A DNA stretch of 64,000 nt from Christiangramia fulva (GTDB lineage: Bacteria; Bacteroidota; Bacteroidia; Flavobacteriales; Flavobacteriaceae). Below, one piece after another: positions 37,115 to 44,730 of this stretch (the first letter of the stretch is position 1; every line of letters starts with the position of its first letter). The stretch is taken from positions 248,001-312,000 of the forward strand of contig NZ_CP028136.1 of NCBI RefSeq assembly GCF_003024155.1, given 5' to 3'. Position numbers and translations under genes: made by a program. Below the pieces are notes generated by a model, which did not search any database, was not told the DNA's origin, and saw only the letters and a program-made list of their open reading frames with translations.

Positions 37115-38056
37115 ATGAAAGCGATCATATTTGCCATTGTCCTCGATCTGTTGTTACCAATTTACAGTTGGTCAAACCCTACTGTCACAAGCGTATCATT
37201 TGAACTTACACGTGAACTGATCATAGTCAAAGCTGCCGTGAATGGCAGGGAAGGCCTGTTTATCCTGGACACCGGTGTTTCAGAAGTTATCCTAAATAAC
37301 CGGTATTTCAATGGCAGACCTACCGGAGACAAATTCTATAATATCAACAGCACTGAGATGGATAAAGAAATTGAAGTCATAAGGTTTAACATCGGGGGAT
37401 TTGAAAAAAAAGTAGTTGCCACTGTTACTGATTTTACTGCAATGGAGAAATTTACCGGTCTGGAATTATTCGGGGTTGTTGGAAATAGTATTTTTAAAAA
37501 CTGCGAATTGGTTCTGGATTATATCTTTAAGAAGGTGACCATTTATCAACTCGACAAAAAAGGAAACCGTATGTCCTCAAAAAATATTCATAAGAAACCC
37601 CTGGATACACTTTCCTTTTTTACTGGAAGAGGTTTACCTTTTATAGCAGTCAATTTGAACGGGCAGCGTTTAAATATGATTGTGGATTCCGGAGCCAGTG
37701 CCAATGTTATGGATATCAGACAAATTAAGCGGCTGAATTTGGGTTTGCGGATACAAGAGGATTCACTGGCAGGGTTCGGTTCTAAAGGAGTTTCAGTAAA
37801 ATCCCAAAAAATCGATAATCTGATTGTGGGTAACCTTACCTTTCCAGCCATGAAAACACTTTTTATCAACTTGGATCATTTTAATCAAAGGCAAAGGGGC
37901 TCAAGTCAGATCATCAGAGCGGATGGTCTCCTTGGCTATGAATTTCTAAGCAATTTCCGAGTGGCTATCAACTTCCGGAAAAAGGAAATTTATCTTTGGG
38001 ATCGGGAATCTGTTGAACTTCAATGGACTATTGCCAACAACTTGGAAAACCAATGA
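37115..38056 (+). CDS. Exported two-lobed retropepsin-like aspartic protease
   Basis: 313 residues with a signal peptide (about 1-20, ending YSWS). Two aspartyl-protease half-domains are seen in one chain: Asp52 in FILDTG and Asp191 in IVDSGAS. Each is followed by the expected hydrophobic-Gly segments (LELFGVVGNSIF and RADGLLGYEFL). Retropepsin-like families usually carry one lobe and dimerise; here both halves are covalently joined as in pepsins. Substrate unknown. It sits between the two hxlR repeats with an HxlR-type promoter in front and a recombinase remnant behind. Confidence 0.8.
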   Translation: MKAIIFAIVLDLLLPIYSWSNPTVTSVSFELTRELIIVKAAVNGREGLFILDTGVSEVILNNRYFNGRPTGDKFYNINSTEMDKEIEVIRFNIGGFEKKVVATVTDFTAMEKFTGLELFGVVGNSIFKNCELVLDYIFKKVTIYQLDKKGNRMSSKNIHKKPLDTLSFFTGRGLPFIAVNLNGQRLNMIVDSGASANVMDIRQIKRLNLGLRIQEDSLAGFGSKGVSVKSQKIDNLIVGNLTFPAMKTLFINLDHFNQRQRGSSQIIRADGLLGYEFLSNFRVAINFRKKEIYLWDRESVELQWTIANNLENQ

Positions 38057-38081
38057 TATCACTAATTCAAATCTAAACAGC

Positions 38082-38400
38082 ATGGTACCCGTCTCCAAGC
38101 TGAATCACGTTGTAGGGAAGGTCTTTTCCAAGCAAGAGATTAAGACTATTCTGGTCAATGTGAAAAACAGGAAACACTAATACCTCATCGCCTTGGCCTA
38201 TGCCGCAGGACTCCGGCTAAGCGAAGTCCTGCATCTCAAACCTGCTAACCTGGACAGCTCCCGCATGCAGATCAGCGTCAGGTCAGGCAAAGGCTACTAG
38301 GATCGGTATACCCTATATCCCGCTGGACTTTTAGATCAACACAGTTTTAACCGCATTCTTAGATACCTCCTTCCCAAAGCCTCTCTTTTTTGGCCAGATT
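38082..38400 (+). pseudogene. Decayed tyrosine recombinase/integrase fragment
   Basis: The frame from ATG 38082 reads VFSKQEIKTIL then, after a TAA at 38178, LIALAYAAGLRLSEVLHLKPANLD, the conserved box with the catalytic Arg of XerD/phage-type integrases (AGLRLSEV), then SVRSGKG and a TAG at 38298 followed by DRYTL. Two in-frame stops and missing N- and C-terminal parts (no HxxR or catalytic Tyr) show it is dead. It resembles the integron/XerC-like group, and marks past mobility of this island. Confidence 0.8.
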
Positions 38401-38474
38401 GCGTTTAAAACTCTTTACGTTAGTCAGAATTGTAAAGCGACATCCTGCTTGACGACAAACATCAAAAACAGGAC

Positions 38475-38846
38475 TTATTCAAATTTCTTTCTTGACTTCT
38501 CAATAGCAGACATATTAACCTTTGCCCATTTTTCCAAATTATCAATAAGTGGGACAAGAGACTTGCCTAAATCTGTAATGGTATATTCCACTCTTGGCGG
38601 AACTTCTGCATAAATAGTACGCTTTAAAAACCCATCCGCTTCTAAAGTCCTTAAAGTAACTGTCAGCATTTTTTGTGAAATGTCCGAACCAATCGCTTTA
38701 TTGAGTTCATTAAAACGTAAGGTTTCATTCTTACCCAAAATAAGCAAAACAAGTAAAGACCATTTGTCCCCAAAACGGTCTAACACCTTTCTTACCGGGC
38801 AATTTTCAATATTTATCTCATTTTCTAGAATTTTTATTTTACTCAT
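38475..38846 (-). CDS. HxlR-family transcriptional regulator (intact copy)
   Basis: 123 residues from the ATG at 38846 (an upstream ATG adds five). HxlR winged-helix signature: the conserved Cys in NCPVRKVLDRFGDKWSLLVLLIL, then LRFNELNKAIGSDISQKMLTVTLRTLEADGFLKRTIYAEVPPRVEYTITDLGKSL. In family members this Cys senses aldehydes or electrophiles. Divergent from the beta-helix gene with a shared promoter region containing TTACTAA-CTT-TTAGTAA, so autoregulation and control of 39005-40649 are likely. Confidence 0.9.
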   Translation of the reverse strand: MSKIKILENEINIENCPVRKVLDRFGDKWSLLVLLILGKNETLRFNELNKAIGSDISQKMLTVTLRTLEADGFLKRTIYAEVPPRVEYTITDLGKSLVPLIDNLEKWAKVNMSAIEKSRKKFE

Positions 38847-38904
38847 AGTGCTGATTTTCAATAATAGTTACTTGATTGTTAGCTACCCACTATTAAGTGC
38901 CTTC

Positions 38905-38967
38905 TTGTTTATTTTAACAAACAAATATATGTTTGCCTACCTTTTAGTAGTTACTAACTTTTAGTAA
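38905..38967 (+). promoter_or_regulatory. Promoter and candidate HxlR operator for the beta-helix gene
   Basis: TTG (38905-38907), 20-nt spacer, -7 TATGTTTG (38928-38935). Downstream is the perfect inverted repeat TTACTAA (38951-38957)-CTT-TTAGTAA (38961-38967). The gene starts at 39005. Placement past the -7 box fits repression by roadblock or initial-transcription interference. Confidence 0.65.
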
Positions 38968-39004
38968 TCAAAGGTAATAAATGTTTTAAACAAAAAATAG
39001 CATT

Positions 39005-40120
39005 ATGAATCTGAAGCAAATTTTATTAACAGTATTGGTTGTTTTGTTTATGAATAAGGCAATGTCACAAACAACCATTTATGTCAATTCTTCAATAGGG
39101 ATTGATACCAACGTTGGCAGTAAAGAAAGTCCATTTAAAACCTTAGCAGCAGCAGCAAGAAAAGTAAACGAAAGTGTAGGAAAAGAAGGGGTTACTATAT
39201 TATTGGCTTCGGGAGTTTATGCTTTTGAAGAAACTACTGTTTTACAACCAACCAAACGGACTTTTACAAAAGAAAATCGTTTAACGATTAGAGCAGAAAT
39301 TTTACCTGACGATGCAGACTGGAATACTGGCAGTATGCCTACCATTATTCATACAATGCCGTTACAGGATAATTGGTTTGGGGTAAAAGATAAATTTGGC
39401 GGGGCTATGTACGGAATTAAAATTGAAACAAGCCATGTAACAATTCAAGGCCTAAAAATATTAGGTGCACCTGTTGTTGAACACCCAAAAGAAGGACAAA
39501 TAATAAGAGCATACCCAATTAGCAGAACCAATCCGGCACTTGATGATTTGGAAATTACGCAGTGTTTATTTGCAGGAGATGAAGTAACAAGCCCTAATCA
39601 TTTGGGGATTATTGCCAATGGTAACGGTATTGTGATTGACCATTGCATTTTCTATCATTTAAAACAAGCCATTGTTTATTGGTCTCGTAAAAGCACAGGG
39701 CATGTAATGAGAAACACTTTAATCTATGGCGGTTATGGCTGTGGTGTGTGGACTTCTGCTATTGCAAATGATTTTATTTTTGAAAATAACATCATCGCCA
39801 ACAGTAATTATGCCTGGATAAGCCAATTAGACCGGGATGAAAATCAGCAAGAACTAGAGCTAAAAGATAGCAAAAAAGCAGAGCCCATTTTATATCAGGT
39901 AAATAATAGTTTGTTTGCAGGCAACAAAAAATTAACAGGGACTGGTGGTGGACCACAATTAAACTTTAAAGACATTGACCCAATTTTATTAAAGTTTAAT
40001 AACACTAAAATTACTGAACAACCAATTGAATTGAATTTTGACGACCATAGTAAATATTTTCTTCACCCCAAGACAGGAACATTAGGAGCGGACAAAGGTG
40101 TGGGTTTATTCAAAAAATGA
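39005..40120 (+). CDS. Exported right-handed beta-helix protein
   Basis: 371 residues with a signal peptide ending AMSQ (about 22). The opening TIYVNSSIGIDTNVGSKESPFKTLAAAARKV is the typical start of exported parallel beta-helix (pectate-lyase-like, DUF1565-type) proteins. Repeated short strands with N/G turns follow (VTIQGLKILGAP, IVIDHCIFYHLKQAIVYW, HVMRNTLIYGGYGCGVW, FIFENNIIANSNYAW). Such proteins bind or cleave polysaccharides; no catalytic set is certain. More AT-rich than its surroundings. First gene of a pair under the HxlR-type promoter. Confidence 0.75.
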   Translation: MNLKQILLTVLVVLFMNKAMSQTTIYVNSSIGIDTNVGSKESPFKTLAAAARKVNESVGKEGVTILLASGVYAFEETTVLQPTKRTFTKENRLTIRAEILPDDADWNTGSMPTIIHTMPLQDNWFGVKDKFGGAMYGIKIETSHVTIQGLKILGAPVVEHPKEGQIIRAYPISRTNPALDDLEITQCLFAGDEVTSPNHLGIIANGNGIVIDHCIFYHLKQAIVYWSRKSTGHVMRNTLIYGGYGCGVWTSAIANDFIFENNIIANSNYAWISQLDRDENQQELELKDSKKAEPILYQVNNSLFAGNKKLTGTGGGPQLNFKDIDPILLKFNNTKITEQPIELNFDDHSKYFLHPKTGTLGADKGVGLFKK

Positions 40121-40136
40121 CTTCAAATAAAAAATA

Positions 40137-40649
40137 ATGAGCAAAACAACAGTAAATACTAAAATGCGAATTTATCATCGCTACTTGGGTTTTTTCTTAG
40201 CTGGAATTATGGCAGTTTATGCCATAAGTGGAGTAGTTATGATTTTCAGGGATACCGATTTTTTAAAATCGGAACGTACCATAGAAAAAACATTTTCATC
40301 AAATTTTAAAATTGAAGAACTCGGCAAGGCATTAAGAATTAGAGATTTAAAAATTGAAAAAGTAGCAAATGGTATTGTTTATTTCAAACAAGGTACATTC
40401 AATAAAGCAACTGGTGTAGCAAAAGTTACATCAAAAGAATTGCCACAGGTTTTAGAAAAGCTGAGCCAAATCCATAAAGCATCCACGAATGATGCTTTAT
40501 TTTTCTTAAATATTTTCTTTGGATCATCGCTTTTGTTTTTTGTTCTTTCCTCCTTTTGGATGTTTATGCCAACAACCAAAATATTCAAAAAGGGAATTTA
40601 TTTTGCAATTGGTGGTATTATATTAACACTTTTCCTGATTTTCGTTTGA
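40137..40649 (+). CDS. PepSY-associated membrane protein
   Basis: 170 residues with a first helix after MRIYHRYLGFFLAGIMAVYAISGVVMIF, typical of PepSY_TM proteins. A periplasmic-type loop (about 40-115) follows, then two further helices at 121-143 and 150-169. PepSY_TM proteins often take part in iron or redox handling or regulate proteases. It starts 17 nt after the beta-helix gene, so the two are co-transcribed. Function unknown. Confidence 0.7.
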   Translation: MSKTTVNTKMRIYHRYLGFFLAGIMAVYAISGVVMIFRDTDFLKSERTIEKTFSSNFKIEELGKALRIRDLKIEKVANGIVYFKQGTFNKATGVAKVTSKELPQVLEKLSQIHKASTNDALFFLNIFFGSSLLFFVLSSFWMFMPTTKIFKKGIYFAIGGIILTLFLIFV

Positions 40650-41265
40650 CATATAATTCAAGGAGAAGAACAACGAACCGCTAACAGCCGCTTGGCAGCA
40701 ACGGGGTAATGTGCTTACATTCAAGTGCGGTGCTTCTATTGGGCTTTAGTGGTAAGTTGACAGTGAAGTGTTCCTAAATCCTGCAATACATATCGAATAT
40801 GGAAGATGGACACGCCAAAATTAAGATAGAAGACATAAAAAGCCACTTGGATGAAACTTGGTTTGCTTGGATAGGAAAAACAGATGAAGATGCAGTGTTT
40901 TATTACAGAATTCACACAGTCCAATAATATTAATAGAATTTGACCACCAAGGGCCAGTTGGCATAAAAGGCCAAGGTCGAGAAGCAACAAGAAATCATAT
41001 ACACACTATGGTAAGGACGCCGAATGGTAACGATTATGGAAAAGATTTATTACAACAGCACTTAAAAGAAAAACACAAGTATTAAAAAAATTTATAGAAT
41101 TAAACCAACGAGCCGCTAACACCTTGAAAAAAATTGCTAGGTCACTGCTCATCGGAAAGTCTTGCGGTATTTCCTTTCGTATTTTTCATTTTGCTATCTT
41201 GAGGTCAAACCCCGCAACTATTCTTACACCAAACCGATAGAAGTGACCTATCGGCAAAAGTGAAT
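40650..41265. other. Degenerate intergenic region with repeat and gene remnants
   Basis: No intact gene. It contains a dispersed-repeat-like segment (about 40672-40785) and a decayed DUF3500 gene (40799-41085). A second copy of a 15-bp motif (AACGAGCCGCTAACA, 41107-41121; first copy AACGAACCGCTAACA, 40672-40686) is also present, as is a 7-bp hairpin CCGATAG/CTATCGG (41234-41254). Confidence 0.55.
40799..41085 (+). pseudogene. Decayed DUF3500-family gene (C-terminal part)
   Basis: From ATG 40799 the frame reads [34 protein letters not shown]. After a frameshift near 40915-40920, it continues [52 protein letters not shown] and stops at 41083-41085. This is the C-terminal end of DUF3500 proteins (the [19 protein letters not shown] box). 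The N-terminal portion is absent. It probably once formed part of the HxlR-controlled operon with the beta-helix and PepSY genes. Confidence 0.75.
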
Positions 41266-41363
41266 GCGTGAGGGATTGAGGCTTTGTTGAAGTTCGTCCT
41301 GAGCAGCGCGAAGGACAACGACTGCCGAAAGCCCGACCCAAAATTTACAATTTTGGGACACGC
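41266..41363 (+). ncRNA. Structured RNA-like element, candidate Flavo-1
   Basis: Nested pairings: outer GCGTG (41266-41270)/CACGC (41359-41363); GGCTTT (41280-41285)/AAAGCC (41328-41333); inner GTCCT (41296-41300)/AGGAC (41312-41316); and a 9-bp hairpin CCCAAAATT/AATTTTGGG (41337-41357). The GTGAGGGAT...AGCCCGACCC sequence recurs, as I remember it, between flavobacterial genes and fits the Flavo-1 motif. It abuts the 3' end of rluD. Strand and identity not verified. Confidence 0.5.
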
Positions 41364-41364
41364 C

Positions 41365-42429
41365 CTAATCGAGAAACTCTTTCTGATTCTTTGAGTAATT
41401 GCGCCATTTTTCAATGCAGGCGACCATATCTTCGGGCAATTCAGAATTAAAGCTCATCCATTTGCCGGTTTCGGGATGGGTGAAACCAAGAGTTTTAGCA
41501 TGTAAAGCCTGCCGTGGAAGCACTTTGAAACAATTCTCGACGAATTGCTTGTATTTGGTGAAAGTCGTTCCTTTCAGGATCCTGTCGCCGCCATAACGCT
41601 CGTCATTGAAAAGCGTGTGGCCGATATGCTTCATATGAACCCTGATCTGGTGAGTTCTTCCAGTCTCCAGTTTACACGAAACCAGGCTAACATAACCAAA
41701 TCGTTCCAACACCTTGTAATGGGTAATCGCGGGTTTTCCGCTTTCGGAATCATCGCCCTGATAAACCACGTTCTGGAGTCTGTTTTTAGGATTTCGGCCT
41801 ATATTTCCCTCAATGGTACCTTCGTCCTCTTCCACATTTCCCCAAACGATAGCGACATATTCGCGTTCGCTGGTCTTGTCGAAAAACTGTTTGGAGAGAT
41901 GCGCCATGGCATGTTCAGTTTTGGCGATAACGAGCAATCCGCTGGTGTCCTTATCGATTCTATGGACCAACCCGGGGCGTTCACTGCTGTTTTTAGGCAA
42001 ATTATCAAAATGATGTACCAGCGCGTTGATGAGGGTGCCACTATAATTCCCATGACCCGGGTGAACGACCATTCCCGCGGGTTTGTTAACTACTAAAAGT
42101 GTATCATCCTCATAAACGATATCCAGCGGAATATCTTCAGGCACCAGCAAATACTCATAAGGCGGATGTTCGAACATCACCTGCACGATATCGCCTCCTT
42201 TTACCTTATAATTTTGCTTAACAGTCTCCCCATTAACGTAAATATTTCCGCTTTTGGCAGCTTTCTGAATTTTATTTCGGGTCGCGTTTTCGATGAAATT
42301 CATCAGGTATTTATCAACACGTAAAGGCTTCTGGCCTACCTCAGCTTTGAATTTATGATGCTCATAAAGACTTTCATCCTGTTCCTGCTCATCGATCTCT
42401 TCTTCCGGCCTGTCTTTATCTGTGCTCAT
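41365..42429 (-). CDS. rluD: RluA/RluD-family rRNA pseudouridine synthase
   Basis: About 354 residues from the ATG at 42429 (a further ATG 15 nt earlier would overlap the preceding gene). An acidic N-terminus is followed by an S4 RNA-binding domain (LRVDKYLMNFIENATRNKIQKAAKSGNIYVNGE) and the synthase domain with the catalytic Asp in LVHRIDKDTSG and the GRTHQIRVH motif. RluD modifies helix 69 of 23S rRNA; within this family the exact target is inferred. Follows the PASTA gene by one base. Confidence 0.92.
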   Translation of the reverse strand: MSTDKDRPEEEIDEQEQDESLYEHHKFKAEVGQKPLRVDKYLMNFIENATRNKIQKAAKSGNIYVNGETVKQNYKVKGGDIVQVMFEHPPYEYLLVPEDIPLDIVYEDDTLLVVNKPAGMVVHPGHGNYSGTLINALVHHFDNLPKNSSERPGLVHRIDKDTSGLLVIAKTEHAMAHLSKQFFDKTSEREYVAIVWGNVEEDEGTIEGNIGRNPKNRLQNVVYQGDDSESGKPAITHYKVLERFGYVSLVSCKLETGRTHQIRVHMKHIGHTLFNDERYGGDRILKGTTFTKYKQFVENCFKVLPRQALHAKTLGFTHPETGKWMSFNSELPEDMVACIEKWRNYSKNQKEFLD

Positions 42430-42430
42430 T

Positions 42431-43036
42431 TTATTGAATTTCATTCACTTCCGTATCGGTAGAATCTGTTTCTTCTTCAAGGTATTTTCCGGTAGAATCT
42501 CCTAAAACAAGATCGATAGTTGAAGTTTTCATCAGCATATCTCCGGGCTCGAGTGTTTTACCGTTATGAAGAAGTTCCAGAACGGCATCTTGGGCGATGT
42601 CTTTTTTATAGGAAATATCTCCGATTTTAAATCCGAGCGAGCGCAATGTCGGTATCGCCTGTCTTCGGGTTTTTCTGAAAAGATCGGGAATTTCGACTTT
42701 CCGGTACCCGGAAGGATTCAGGGTTAAATAGATCTTTCGGTTTTCTTTAACGAACTTTCCGGGAGCGGGAACCTGGTCGATTACGGAATATCTGGGAAAA
42801 TCGGGATTAAAATTGGCAGAATCCAGAATTTCATAGCGTAAATCCAATTCATCCAGTTGTTCTTCGACTTTATCAAGGTTCATGGTGGCAAGATCTGGAA
42901 CTTTGATTCGCTGATCCTGATTGGTGGTATAATCCAACCATTGCAGGGTCAGAAAAGCGAGTATTATCAATACTCCCACAGCGATTACCAGCTGGATGAC
43001 AAATGTTTTACTGAATATAAATCGGAATAATCCCAT
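42431..43036 (-). CDS. Membrane-anchored PASTA-domain protein
   Basis: 201 residues from ATG at 43036; the longer open frame to 43387 runs antisense through ddl and is spurious. One transmembrane helix (about 12-33, VIQLVIAVGVLIILAFLTL) precedes PASTA repeats beginning at IKVPDLATMNLDKVEEQLDELDLRY, KFVKENRKIYLTLN and VEIPDLFRKTRRQAIPTLRSLGFKIG. PASTA domains bind muropeptide or cell-wall fragments. Divergent from ddl and upstream of rluD. No kinase domain is attached. Confidence 0.87.
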   Translation of the reverse strand: MGLFRFIFSKTFVIQLVIAVGVLIILAFLTLQWLDYTTNQDQRIKVPDLATMNLDKVEEQLDELDLRYEILDSANFNPDFPRYSVIDQVPAPGKFVKENRKIYLTLNPSGYRKVEIPDLFRKTRRQAIPTLRSLGFKIGDISYKKDIAQDAVLELLHNGKTLEPGDMLMKTSTIDLVLGDSTGKYLEEETDSTDTEVNEIQ

Positions 43037-43076
43037 AATTTTTGTGATAATGGGCAAAGATATAAAACCCTTTGGT

Positions 43077-43108
43077 TTTGGTGTGTGCCCTATTAAGTGA
43101 TATTTTTG
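43077..43108 (+). promoter_or_regulatory. ddl promoter
   Basis: TTTG (43077-43080), 20-nt spacer and TATTTTTG (43101-43108) match the flavobacterial -33/-7 pair. The ddl ATG lies 30 nt downstream. Confidence 0.7.
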
Positions 43109-43138
43109 TTTAACGACTTCTAACCGGATATATTGACT

Positions 43139-44113
43139 ATGAAGAAAAAAATTGCGATCGCCATGGGCGGTTTTTCCAGTGAATACCGCATTTCCATCAA
43201 CAGCGGAAACATTGTATATAAAAACCTCGATCCTGAACTTTATGAACCTTACCGCGTACATATTATGCAAAATGAATGGTTCGTGGTTACTAAAGATGAC
43301 ACTCCTTACCCTATCAATAAAAGCAATTTTACGGTCACTATTGATGACCGGCTTATCACTTTCGATTGTGTTTTTAATACCATCCACGGAACGCCGGGCG
43401 AAAACGGACTCTTACAAGCCTATCTTGAATTATTGAATATTCCACAAACAAGCTGCGACCACTACCAGTCGGCTTTGACTTTTAATAAACGGGATTTGAT
43501 CAGCGTTTTAAGGCCTTACGGTGTCAAAACCGCAACCAATTATTTTCTGAATAAAGGAGATGTTATCAATCCTGAAGAAATTGTGGACAAAGTAGGTTTG
43601 CCCTGTTTTGTGAAGGCTAACCGTGCCGGAAGCAGTTTTGGAGTCTCCAAAGTGAAGAAAAAAGAAGACATCATGGAAGCCGCAAAAACTGCATTTTCTG
43701 AAGATGACGAAGCGATCATCGAATCTTTCCTGGATGGAATTGAAGTTTCTGTAGGCGTAATTACTTATAAAGGAGAAGTTCTGGCTCTTCCTGTGACTGA
43801 AATTGTTCCCGAAGGGGAATTCTTTGATTATGAAGCGAAATACCTTGGAAAATCACAGGAGATCACTCCAGCCAGGATCTCTGAAGAAGACACTAAAAAG
43901 GTTCAGGAAATCGCAAAAATGATCTATCGAAAATTAAAAATGAAAGGCTTTACGCGCTCGGAATTTATTTTCCATAAAGGCGAACCTCATTTTATCGAAA
44001 TGAATACCACACCGGGGATCAGCCAGGCGAGTATATTGCCTCAACAGGCCGAGAAAGCCGGAATAAGCCTGAAAGAGCTTTTTGGCAGCGCCATTGAAGC
44101 CGCTCTGCAATAG
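43139..44113 (+). CDS. ddl: D-alanine--D-alanine ligase
   Basis: About 324 residues from the ATG at 43139 (a TTG at 43133 is disfavoured). ATP-grasp ligase joining two D-Ala for peptidoglycan. It begins KKKIAIAMGGFSSEYRISINS (in place of the common GGxSxEHEVS) with HGTPGENG and the C-terminal FIEMNTTPGISQASILPQQAEKAG. Encoded divergently from a PASTA protein and followed by coaD, a conserved flavobacterial arrangement. Confidence 0.93.
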   Translation: MKKKIAIAMGGFSSEYRISINSGNIVYKNLDPELYEPYRVHIMQNEWFVVTKDDTPYPINKSNFTVTIDDRLITFDCVFNTIHGTPGENGLLQAYLELLNIPQTSCDHYQSALTFNKRDLISVLRPYGVKTATNYFLNKGDVINPEEIVDKVGLPCFVKANRAGSSFGVSKVKKKEDIMEAAKTAFSEDDEAIIESFLDGIEVSVGVITYKGEVLALPVTEIVPEGEFFDYEAKYLGKSQEITPARISEEDTKKVQEIAKMIYRKLKMKGFTRSEFIFHKGEPHFIEMNTTPGISQASILPQQAEKAGISLKELFGSAIEAALQ

Positions 44114-44169
44114 AAGTCAGATTTTCTAAGTATCTTTTACCTGATTTAACCGATCAAAAAAAACGACTG

Positions 44170-44634
44170 ATGAAAAAAGCAGTTTTTCCGGGATCTTTCG
44201 ATCCGCTTACCCTTGGCCATACCGATATTATTGATCGAGCTTTGCCTCTTTTTGATGAGATCATTCTCGCCATTGGCACGAATTCAAGCAAAAAGTATAT
44301 GTTCACTTTAGAGGAAAGGCTTCATTTTCTGAAAAAGAATTACGAAAACGAGCCAAAAATAAAAGTGAAAACCTACGAAGGCCTGACCGTGGATTTCTGC
44401 AAATCGGTGAATGCCGGATTCATACTTCGCGGACTCCGCAACGGGCAGGATCTGGAATTTGAAAAGGCGATAGGACAAACCAACTTCAAAATGGCCGGAA
44501 TAGACAGCGTTTTTTTGATTTCAAGTTCCGGGAAAGCACATATTTCTTCTACCGTAGTGCGTGATGTAATTCGTCACGGCGGAAATTATGAATTTATGGT
44601 GCCGGAGGTTGTTTCAGTTACCAATAAGCAATAA
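44170..44634 (+). CDS. coaD: Phosphopantetheine adenylyltransferase
   Basis: 154 residues. Penultimate step of coenzyme A synthesis. The nucleotidyltransferase motif FPGSFDPLTLGHTDII and the C-terminal ISSTVVRDVIRHGG (ISSTxxR) are both complete. The gap to ddl is 56 nt. Confidence 0.95.
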   Translation: MKKAVFPGSFDPLTLGHTDIIDRALPLFDEIILAIGTNSSKKYMFTLEERLHFLKKNYENEPKIKVKTYEGLTVDFCKSVNAGFILRGLRNGQDLEFEKAIGQTNFKMAGIDSVFLISSSGKAHISSTVVRDVIRHGGNYEFMVPEVVSVTNKQ

Positions 44635-44688
44635 ACGAATTTCGTCCCCAGGTGAAATTATCAGCCTACAACTTAGAGCATATAGCAT

Positions 44689-44730
44689 AATTTTCCATTG
44701 TCAATTTTCCATTGTCAATTTTCCATTGTC
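44689..44730. repeat. Three tandem 14-bp repeats
   Basis: AATTTTCCATTGTC occurs three times head to tail (44689-44702, 44703-44716, 44717-44730), then a partial AATTG. It lies between the convergent coaD and TonB-receptor genes and reaches into the last codons of the receptor. Confidence 0.8.

Larger units (their letters stand above)
38429..38978. repeat. 550-bp direct repeat, copy 2 (hxlR plus divergent promoter)
   Basis: Ungapped match to 36535-37084. It holds the intact hxlR gene, the promoter and the perfect operator-like inverted repeat, and faces the beta-helix gene. Confidence 0.85.

Noticed and set aside
40672..41121. Integron-type attC sites around the DUF3500 remnant
   Set aside because: The short CCGCTAACA motifs do not fit the RYYYAAC/GTTRRRY attC core, and the nearby integrase is a remnant, so only a generic repeat is reported.
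41545..42096. 183-codon open frame on the plus strand
   Set aside because: Antisense shadow of rluD with no recognisable domain.
43037..43387. N-terminal half of a long minus-strand frame continuing the PASTA gene
   Set aside because: It runs antisense through the start of ddl and its promoter. The PASTA protein has a natural start with a membrane helix at 43036.
44635..44728. Possible small gene between coaD and the TonB receptor
   Set aside because: No frame with a sensible start is seen and the space is largely tandem repeat.
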